Source: Heliopora coerulea (lineage: Eukaryota > Cnidaria > Anthozoa > Scleralcyonacea > Helioporidae). Taken from it: DNA of 64,000 nt. The DNA lies in NCBI GenBank assembly GCA_030142905.1, contig JASJOG010000012.1, forward strand, positions 3,419,501 through 3,483,500, written 5' to 3'. The notes beneath the pieces were generated by a model. That model searched no databases, was not told where the DNA came from, and was given only the letters and a program-made list of their open reading frames with translations. The position numbers were made by a program, and so were the translations under genes. Positions 57,701 to 64,000 of the stretch are shown piece by piece. Numbering within the stretch: position 1 is the stretch's first letter; every line of letters begins with the position of its first letter.

Positions 57701-60449
57701 TTTTGAATCAGTTTATTTCACATGTAAATTAGGTATTTCCTATGTGAAAACGCTCCCATTTCATATTTGGAATAAAAATTTCATGTGAAAATGTTACAAT
57801 TCCATGTTTCATTCATGTGAAATGACATGTGCGATTTTCGCACGGGAGGGCTGCATGAATAGGAAGTTTCACGATTAACCTACATAACATACCATCCTGA
57901 ATAAAGTTGACATGGTAGTGAGAATCTCTCGTCCACTTGACCCTTTCCTGTCCGAGACGTCTCCCCTTGACGAGTAAAATTGTCTGGCGTTAGCCTGAGT
58001 CAAATTAAACAGCCGAGTACGGACCGGACAAGGTTAAGGGGTTTTTTTCTCTCTTCCTTTTATCCAAGGTTCGGAATATTCTGTAGTATTTAATAGAAGA
58101 AATACTACGGATTATGTTATTTCTACTGGTGCACCGTCAATGACTGCCATTACTGCGTGCTTCTGGATAAAAACAAATGAAACTGAAGATGGGGATTTTG
58201 AAGATACTTACATATCCTACGCAGTACAAGACGAAGACAACGAATTTATTATATTCAATAAAGGAACAGACCTCATTCTTTGGATGCATGAAACCAGTGA
58301 AATCAAGAGGTAATGAAAATTCCGAAGAATTATTATTTTATTTATTATTTAATCATCTTTTAACACGGTAGCTTGTCAACCATAAATGCAAGTATAAAAT
58401 GAAATAAAAAGGTTGTTTTTCACAAGGCCGTGTATACTTAAAATACTTACAAATCGATACTAACATACGCTACCATTACAACTAAAACTATTATCTACCT
58501 AAAATATTAACGTCTGAATATGCACAATGAAATATCTAAGTTATTAAACTATTTAAAATTATTCTCTTGTTTTCAATTGATTGATTTTTCCAGATTTTGG
58601 CATCTTCATAACTAAAAGCTCTTTTCATTGCCTTTGATCTAGGCTTTGACAGCATCAACATTAGGTTGTTATTTGTTAAGTTGCAGTTTTCATTATGTAA
58701 AATTTTGAACATATTGCAAATGTTTTCTGGGCCTTTTTTTCTCGGAGCTTTAGCTACATATGACGTGATTTGTGAATTTCTACGATCGTTTAAATTTTTC
58801 CGTCCCAATTTAATTAGGATTTGCTTAGAACGTACGTTATATGAATCTCCTATTATAACCCTTGCAGAATTATAGCACACTTTACATTTTCTCTAAACTT
58901 TTCTGCTTTGGAGTTACATTCCGAGCTATTTCATTAAAATTACACTTCAGATATATTTTAAGATGCACCACCTGAGCGGATGTGTCTTAATATATGGCTG
59001 AGCATTATGGCCAAGTCCGTAGGCAAACTTATCCGAGCTGATTGGTTGCTGAACATCCAATATTTTACGGTATTGGACCGGTCAAATACGCCTTTTATTC
59101 CGTACTCGTACAGTAAGTTTTGACAGAAAAATCTCCGGGCAAATTTTAATGAAATTTAAGGACAATTAAGGATCGATAATGTTCTAAATTAATTACCTGT
59201 AATGTTCTAACTGTCAGAATCATGAATTGTACTAGAAAAATATTACTACGCTTGTTTGAAGCTATTTGTATAAAGTACGATAAATAAATGTTTGACTGGT
59301 GGAAACAAGAAGCAAAACGAACAAGTCATGAAGTAAGGTAAACAACAGCATTTGACAAGGAAAGTCTTTTTAAAAATGAGAAAGAAGAAACACCAAAAGC
59401 CATATAATAAATTCATGATTAACCTCGTTTACTCGGCCTGCACTGGAAGGTATTTTCGGTTTTCCCGCACATACAGACCTTGCTTCTTCGTCACTTGGTC
59501 CGAAGGAAAACCTTAAGCGAATACTTTCCCGTACGGACTTCGCTCTGAAGTAATAAGCATTTGAAAACAACGTATTAGTAAAGCAGGTTTATATTTTCCC
59601 CCATATCAAAAATAGAAGAAAGGTATCGTGAGAAAACTTATATCCTCGTTATCCTCAATGAAATTTGCGATTTAACAACATTAAATATAATCTCAATCCA
59701 TAATTGCATGTTTCTCGAGTAGCAGAAGGCTATTGAAGGAAATGATAGGGAATGGCAACCGTTCCGTTTTACGTGGTCTAACCCCAAATGAAGAGATGAA
59801 AAAGATATGAAACTCTACATATGCTTTTTGCTATGCATCTTCGAAGTATAAACGTGTCTTGATATTAAGGCTCTCTTGCCTGAAACTACTTGGGTAGGGC
59901 AAAATGGTTATATTTTTCATAAGTTCTTCATATTAAAAATTGAAGAAATATATCGTAGAACTTGTAGCTTGACTATATTTACTTGTACCCGCGATTTAGC
60001 GATTCTAAATTTAGTCTCAATCCATATACTCGCTTTCTTATTGACGTTTCTCGTATAGCGGTGAAGCTCAGGTAAATGATGGACAATGGCACTCGATCTG
60101 TATAGCGTGGTCGAACCAGAAAGGCGAGTGCAAAATTTACAAAGATGGGAAAATGGTTTACCAGAAAGATGATTTCAGGCGTAATTACAAAATCGAAGGT
60201 AATGGAACCTGGGTCTTAGGACAAGATCAAGATAGCGTTGGAGGAGGATTTCAAATTGGAGACGCGATGCAAGGAGAAATGACCGAGGTTAACATTTGGA
60301 AAGACGTTCTCTCAGAAAAAGAAATTATTGAGTTTTCGTCAAGTTGCCAATCTAACCTGAAAGGAAACGTAAAATCTTGGGAGAATTTCAAGTATGGAGT
60401 AAAGGGAGAGGTGATTGTTCAGAAAAACCCATCATGTTGCGAAGCTTAG
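48621..60449 (+). CDS. Secreted PAN/Apple - pentraxin-like protein, six exons
   Basis: Predicted 351-residue secreted protein. Joined exons: 48621-48738, 50769-51001, 52064-52094, 54528-54569, 58069-58309, 60059-60449 (1,056 nt, all phases consistent, TAG at 60447-60449). The N-terminus has a hydrophobic signal (WILFLLGLDIVLNFSAVAL). A cysteine-containing PAN/Apple-like segment follows (RHIIATYNV, CFKECVDNKHCKSYNYEYG, KRCELNN). A Gly/Ser/Asn/Thr-rich linker comes from two microexons. Last is a pentraxin/LamG-like beta-sandwich (SEYSVVFNRRNTTDYVISTG, ITACFWIKT, DGQWHSICIAWS, GTWVLGQDQDSVGGGFQIGD, MTEVNIWKDVLSEKEI). Pentraxin folds bind ligands such as carbohydrates in a calcium-dependent way and PAN domains mediate protein or sugar contacts, so an extracellular recognition role is plausible but inferred. 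The introns carry two LINE pieces and a Penelope element. Confidence 0.85.
48739..50768. other. Intron 1 of the PAN-pentraxin gene
   Basis: Apart from a SINE fragment at 49430-49505, nothing recognised. Confidence 0.5.
49430..49505 (-). repeat. tRNA-derived SINE fragment
   Basis: The minus strand has GTTAGCTAAATGGTTTCAG (A-box-like) and CACGGGATCGATTCCCGT (T-arm with a good stem) at tRNA spacing, preceded by GAGTCTC. Not a canonical tRNA. Confidence 0.55.
50769..51001 (+). CDS. PAN-pentraxin exon 2: PAN/Apple-like domain
   Basis: Acceptor TTTTTTAG, donor GTAAGT. Encodes WRLSRHIIATYNVKDNGECF and CVDNKHCKSYNYEYG, then RCELNN; the cysteine spacing is PAN/Apple-like. Confidence 0.85.
51838..51987. 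mobile_element. Small foldback MITE
   Basis: Arms of ~50 bp, starting AAAGCCGGTTTTCCACTTGC and ending with its near-inverse. The flanks are TAA or TTAA-like. No ORF. Confidence 0.75.
52064..52094 (+). CDS. PAN-pentraxin exon 3: 31-nt microexon
   Basis: CACTTCAG acceptor, IGSNKNPGLS plus one base, donor GTTAGT. Kept because it joins both neighbours in phase. Confidence 0.55.
52095..53600. other. Intron 3 of the PAN-pentraxin gene, proximal part
   Basis: No recognisable element. Minus-strand frames here look like chance. Confidence 0.45.
53600..54290 (-). pseudogene. LINE 3' fragment (RT C-terminal region)
   Basis: The minus strand reads LQWNHHIAEVVKKPNKRLYF, RPALEYCASVFHHRLPAYL and LENIQRRAFSIISPG, then shifts frame near 53960. 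It continues HERTGANNFVKLFDSVVHNT to TFIPAMVCK and a TAG (complement at 53762). A 3' tail with AATAAACTATTAAAC repeats follows. Sense is opposite to the host gene. A 5'-truncated dead copy. Confidence 0.75.
54528..54569 (+). CDS. PAN-pentraxin exon 4: 42-nt microexon
   Basis: TTCTTCAG acceptor, strong GTAAGT donor. Encodes NQTKSQSGTKTNA, a polar linker between the two domains. Confidence 0.6.
54918..55946 (+). pseudogene. Penelope-like RT and GIY-YIG endonuclease, N-truncated
   Basis: Open for 342 codons from a GTG, with no ATG at the start. It begins at RT motif C (RHYVDDTLALIK). It lacks the upstream RT motifs and so cannot be an active polymerase. The thumb region follows (FLDILIS, SLFHHAFMICSN). 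Then LNKDKIPKLSKSKVIYQITC leads into a GIY-YIG-like module (CSNSYIEKTEGCLKSRLSEH), where the usual YIG glycine is replaced by glutamate. Frame intactness suggests a recent insertion. Confidence 0.8.
56105..56133 (+). ncRNA. Hammerhead-ribozyme-like motif at the Penelope 3' end
   Basis: CTGATGA (56105-56111), one base, stem GATTTT (56113-56118), loop GTAAT, stem AAAATC (56124-56129), GAAA (56130-56133). This is the conserved order CUGANGA - stem II - GAAA. Penelope-like elements are known to carry such motifs. A stable helix III and cleavage site are not obvious in this copy, so activity is uncertain. Confidence 0.55.
56219..57110. other. Intron sequence
   Basis: Contains a short inverted repeat near 56720-56935 (TAGAAATCGGAGGAAGA twice, with GATTTCTAGATACCTCG inverse). 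Otherwise nothing recognised. Confidence 0.45.
57150..57535. repeat. Inverted tRNA-SINE repeat
   Basis: The minus strand of 57215-57330 is tRNA-like with an extended variable arm (B-box GAGTTCAAATCCCGCT). The flank GAGAAACTTTTTGTGATAAT and GTTGACTCGAGCGGGATT return inverted at 57405-57500. So two SINE pieces face each other. Confidence 0.65.
57590..57845. repeat. Second cluster of TTTCACATGTGAAA-like palindromes
   Basis: Repeated TTTCACATG, CATGTGAAA and TTTCATGTGTGAAA, as at 22.54-22.79 kb. Confidence 0.6.
58069..58309 (+). CDS. PAN-pentraxin exon 5: first half of the pentraxin-like domain
   Basis: Acceptor TATCCAAG, donor GTAATG. Encodes SEYSVVFNRRNTTDYVISTG to TDLILWMHETSEIK. Confidence 0.88.
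58430..58880 (-). pseudogene. LINE 3' fragment (CR1/jockey-like C-terminus)
   Basis: The minus strand has SARVIIGDSYNVRSKQILIK, LNDRRNSQITSYVAKAP, ICNMFKILHN and RAFSYEDAKIWKNQSIENK, the C-terminal block of LINE RTs. Severely 5'-truncated. Confidence 0.7.
58955..59570. repeat. Dispersed repeat, copy 2 (reversed)
   Basis: Reverse orientation relative to the copies at 5.69 and 62.85 kb. It includes GAGCTGATTGGTTGCTGAAC, TTTTAATGAAATTTAAGGA and AAAGCCATATAATAAATTCA blocks. Confidence 0.6.
59590..59810 (+). pseudogene. Relic duplicate of the start of pentraxin exon 6
   Basis: The ~220 bp here align with about 59890-60125. The intron end (GTTTCTCGAGTAG against GTTTCTCGTATAG) is shared, and so is the coding start: GNDREWQPFRFTWSNPK then a TGA, against VNDGQWHSICIAWSNQK in the live exon. 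A stop and substitutions show decay. Confidence 0.7.
60059..60449 (+). CDS. PAN-pentraxin exon 6: second half of the pentraxin-like domain and stop
   Basis: Acceptor TCTCGTATAG. Encodes GEAQVNDGQWHSICIAWSNQ through VKGEVIVQKNPSCCEA and TAG. An AATAAA at 60563 is a likely poly(A) signal. Confidence 0.9.
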
Positions 60450-60562
60450 TCGAACATGCTGATCACTCAATTGTTACGCACCTTGTAACAAGAAAACATG
60501 AATTAAGCTATTTACTTTCAAAAGATATTTATTTACAAGAAAAAAAAAAGAGATATCGATAT

Positions 60563-60568
60563 AATAAA
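60563..60568 (+). promoter_or_regulatory. Poly(A) signal candidate, PAN-pentraxin gene
   Basis: AATAAA about 115 bases past the stop codon. Confidence 0.55.
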
Positions 60569-60901
60569 TAAATACATAAAATGTTCAACGATGTATTTCA
60601 AAGGACAAGAACTTATCTGTCTGGGACCATAAGTCCACTTCATAGTTGTACTTAAAAGAATCGTAGAAATCCAATTAAATCTCTCGTCGGATAATAAAGC
60701 TTGAAACTACAGAACTCCTCCCACAATTTTTTGAACAGCAAATGAGACCACTAGGACAATCAAGGGCAAACTACTCCGAAGAACCTTGCAGTTTTGAAAG
60801 TGGGATTGCCCTTTTAAACTGTACTATATAGTATGTTAGTAACTTTTTGTCATATGTAGTTAAGTTTTGTTTTTCTATGATTAGTTATAAAAAGCTTAGT
60901 C

Positions 60902-61262
60902 CAGTGGCGGATCTAGCGGGGTGTCCAGGAGGTCCGGACCCCCCCTTAATTTTCAAAGTGCCCCTCTAAAAAGTCATCCCAAACTTTTTAGATCACATTT
61001 TGTGTTGTGAAAATAGTGCCTGTATGTAGATTTGATGTTGTGAAGCTGAATTCCTAACAAAAAAGTGACAAAATGTGGAGCCTATGTACATAAAATTTAA
61101 CAAGTCCAATGGCTTCTTGTCATTAGGATTAACCTGATATATTGCTACTTATCAACATTTTTGTAATTTACTGAAAATACGTCCTTACATAGTCTGCCCA
61201 CATTATTGTGCCCTTACGAATTGCCTGGACAACCCCCTTCCAAAACCCTAGATCCGCCCCTG
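60902..61262. mobile_element. hAT-like MITE with GGCGGATCTAG ends
   Basis: A 361-bp element starting CAGTGGCGGATCTAG and ending CTAGATCCGCCCCTG, inverse with one mismatch over 15 bases. The flanks share TAGTC, but no clear 8-bp duplication. A decayed relative is at 32797-33339. Confidence 0.7.
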
Positions 61263-61398
61263 TAGTCACATCATTGTCTTAATTAGCTGAGTCATGACTG
61301 TGGCTGGCTGCATTAATCAGCACGTCCGGTTTAGAATCTAGATTGTTCTACAACTAATTTTAGTAAACGACAATCTTTATTTAAATAATTGACAAACC

Positions 61399-61627
61399 TT
61401 AGTCATAATTCCACTCAAGAATATCCTCAGTGACATGGCCACAGTGAAGCCTGTGTCCCACTGTCTTACCCCCCAAAAATCCAAGGCTTATCAAGGTATC
61501 GCTAAAAACGGTGGATAAAACGTTTTGGAAGGCCTTAGGATCAGCCTCAGTCCAATTAGCCCTCTTTGCACTTTCAGTAGGTCCCGAAAACGTCGTGATA
61601 ATAAACACTTATAGGATGAGGCTGAGC
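61399..61627 (-). CDS. Possible terminal exon of an unknown minus-strand gene
   Basis: After a pyrimidine-rich acceptor (CTCAGCCTCATCCTATAAG on the minus strand) an open frame reads FIITTFSGPTESAKRANWTE to GHVTEDILEWNYD and TAA. AATAAA follows within about 25 bases. No family recognised. Upstream exons would lie at higher coordinates and are not seen, so it could also be a captured or processed fragment. Confidence 0.35.
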
Positions 61628-61639
61628 ATGATATCAAGA

Positions 61640-62000
61640 ATTATCCAGACCGAGGTCCGGATAATTCTTTATATTATGCGTAAGGCGAATCCCATAATTG
61701 TTTTATTATACATTCAAAACAGCGATAGATGCAAGAAAAGTTTTACAGTAAAAAGACTCGTGCGATTAATTTTCCAAACTGCTGCAGGCCATTTTTGCTG
61801 TTTTGTAATTTTCGCGGCCTTGAGCTGGTTACGTCATCGGCGTCCAATAATTTATTTTTGGACAGCTCCGTCGAATAACGATATTCGGCGGAAATGGTGG
61901 CACGACTTCCGGACATTGAGAATTTACCGGTGAATGTCGACCAATAAGAAACAAGAATGAAGTTTGAATGTATAATAATAATAATCGATATTATGATATA
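61640..62000. other. Spacer, nothing recognised
   Basis: Short inverted TATCCAGACCGAGGTCCGGATA near 61640-61665 only. Confidence 0.4.
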
Positions 62001-62420
62001 GTTGAGCTCGTTCTCTGGTCTGTACGCAAAATGACGCAAGCTGATTGGCTGCCTAGCTGTGCAATAATAAGTTTTTCGTACAGACCGGCATGTTTTGGCG
62101 GGAAAATTTCCGAGCTGATTTAAATACCAACCAGATCGATTCAGGTACGTTTTACAAAAAGATGTGAGATAACAAGTTACCAAAAAGATGTCAAATCTTC
62201 TCAATGATAATTTTAAACTCAAAAGTAGATGAACAGATGCAAAAACACGAATAGGAAAAAACAAGGAAGTAAACCTAAGCCGCTCACTGACCAAATAAAG
62301 ACTTCGTTAAAAGCGATGAAGGATGGAACCAAGAGCCATATAATAAATTTCGTATTAACCTCGTTTGCTCAGTCTGTTTGGGAAAGTATTTGCCCTCGGC
62401 CAAGAAAGTGTTGAAAGTGG
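62000..62420. repeat. Dispersed repeat, copy 3
   Basis: Shares AGCCATATAATAAATTTCG, TTAACCTCGTTTGCTCAG and AAGCTGATTGGCTGCC blocks with the copies at 59 and 63 kb. Confidence 0.5.
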
Positions 62421-62840
62421 TTTCGAACCATAAAAGTTGCGAACGTAATGCTCTCTATAACACCAGCATGTCTTGAGGTATAGTTTGAAATAGACAATAA
62501 TCATTTGTCGAAAAATTGGACTTGTTACGTCAGCAAAAACAAGCATTATACGTACATGCTTTGATGCTACTCCGGCTCTAAAGGTTTTGAACGAAGTTTG
62601 CAGAACTACCGTATATTAGTCACAACGTCTCGACACACTGATCTAGTGTTTTCATCAGAGGCAGTCGTTCTGAGGACAAGGTTCTTAAATATCCTCACAG
62701 AACCGCTGACGACGTTATCTAGTAGGATGCAAAAATAGGCTTCCGGCAATAGACCACCGATCCATTGAACCGCAATGCAGAAGGCAGCAGTGTCTGCAAA
62801 TGTGAAACAGAGCTAATTAATCAAACATCGGTGTTTGTGT
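62420..62840. other. Spacer, nothing recognised
   Basis: No termini or ORFs assigned. Confidence 0.4.
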
Positions 62841-63410
62841 AAATACTTATTAACCGAAAGCGAGGTCTGGTCCTTACGAGAAATTGTTTGCCTGAGGTTT
62901 TCGTGCAGACTGAGTGACGAAGGAGCGACGTCTGTGCGAAAAAACCCGAAGGCAAATACTTTCCAGTTCGGACCGAGCAAATGAGGTTAATAAGAAATTT
63001 ATTATACGGCTTTTGGTTCGTTTTCCTTCCCATATTTAGCCGGGTTTACGTCGCCGAATGTTCCTGTTTACCTTTCTTTGTGATTTGCTCCTTTGGCTTC
63101 TTGATTACACGAGTTAAACATCCATTTATAGTACTTTTGTTCAATTATTATTAAACAAGAGTAGTAATATTGTCCTACCGGACTTTTATTCTGAATTTTT
63201 CATAATAGATTGTCAATTCTCCTTAAATTTCATTAAAATCAACCCACAGATTTTTCCGCGAAAACTTACTCAACCGATTCCGTGTAAATACCGTATTGGA
63301 CTGGTTCAATACCGTAAAGTATCAAACCGTTCAACAACCAATCAGAGTACATAATTTTGCGTACTTACCTAGAAACGAGCTCAGCCATATAATAAAATGT
63401 GATACAGAAC
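62840..63410. repeat. Dispersed repeat, copy 4
   Basis: TTTGCCTGAGGTTTTCGTGC, GAGGTTAATAAGAAATTTAT, CTCCTTAAATTTCATTAAAA and GAGCTCAGCCATATAATA blocks in the same order as copy 1. Reversed relative to copy 2. Confidence 0.6.
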
Positions 63411-64000
63411 CGATGTTTGATTGATCACTTCTGCATGTATCATATTTACAGACACCGATAAATATTAAATTTCGATTGTGTTTTCATGAATTCTTCTGGG
63501 TTTGAGAATGTTATACAGTTTAATTGTACAAATTTAAGGGATTGCGTCTCAAAGACTATAATACGTCTTCATGACTGTATCTTCCTGCAGTTGAGAAAAT
63601 GCCTACTTTGACAGCGCTGGAAGATTGCATTACAGAATCAGATAGTATGGCTCTTTAAGGCACCGCGAATCATTTTAGGTGGTCGGGGCCCGCAAAATTA
63701 AAACTAACAGTTTTTTCTCGATAAACTGTTCAGTCCGCCCACGCGAAATTCTAGCATGCTTGATAAAACTGTTCTCAACTTTTCTCTCCCCTTCACAGGT
63801 TTACACTCTTTACAAATCCGAACTCAAATTGCGAAATTATGTTCCTCTGCTTTCCCACACGTTACTGTACGTTTCATCTTCCAGTCAGGCAGATGACTGT
63901 CAGATTTCTTTTCCTTCAAAGACCGAATTCCCAAGTTGATGAGATCGCGTATTATTTACAAATACTCGTGTCAATGCTGCAGAGCGTTGTATTTCGGCCA
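63411..64000. other. Right edge, nothing recognised
   Basis: No coding or repeat feature I can support. Confidence 0.4.

Overview
The window looks like nuclear DNA of an animal, most likely an anthozoan cnidarian such as a stony coral. Genes are AT-rich and intron-split, with GT-AG introns of 0.3-3 kb. The introns and spacers are full of small inverted-repeat transposons, tRNA-derived SINEs, CR1/L2-type LINE pieces and Penelope-like retroelements. A secreted PAN/Apple plus pentraxin-like protein next to an Apaf-1 homologue also fits a cnidarian. The organism assignment is inference from gene content and repeat style.

Region 1 (1-20.5 kb) is almost wholly one gene. It is an Apaf-1-like apoptosome adaptor on the + strand, with 19 exons in the window and its N-terminus (CARD) outside. 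Exon 1 carries the NB-ARC ATPase with Walker A and B. Exons 2-4 carry the winged-helix and helical domains. Exons 5-19 each encode one WD40 repeat with phase-0 introns, making 15 repeats before the stop at 20492. All splice phases join without a break. Its introns hold nested TA-flanked foldback MITEs, a pogo-like element carrying an antisense exon, a hAT-like MITE, Penelope remnants and long simple-sequence arrays.

Region 2 (20.5-34 kb) is gene-poor. It has a mariner-type MITE (26.36 kb), a short ORF with a death-fold-like helix pattern (25.2 kb) and a single-exon bHLH factor on the minus strand (27.77-28.07 kb).

Region 3 (34-42 kb) starts with an intronless class A GPCR (34.3-35.4 kb). A ~0.9-kb GTAA-type microsatellite follows. 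Next comes a ~3.8-kb stretch (about 38.1-41.95 kb) nearly free of CpG, which is the strongest compositional anomaly in the window.

Region 4 (42-48.6 kb) is a transposon cluster: a frameshifted CR1/L2-like LINE, a hAT-like element inside a GAGACG minisatellite, a Penelope foldback inside that element, an inverted SINE pair, and a near-perfect 64-bp-arm hairpin with 14-bp target duplications.

Region 5 (48.6-60.5 kb) is a second spliced gene on the + strand. Six exons give a 351-residue secreted PAN/Apple-pentraxin protein, with two microexons and a decayed duplicate of the start of its last exon. Its introns hold two LINE 3' pieces and a 5'-truncated, inverted Penelope-like element with identical 86-bp inverted ends and a hammerhead-like motif. 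The last 3.5 kb is repeats plus a possible terminal exon of a minus-strand gene.

The genes do not form an operon or pathway. The recurring theme is foldback elements: at least ten hairpin-forming repeats, several carrying a shared hammerhead-like core.
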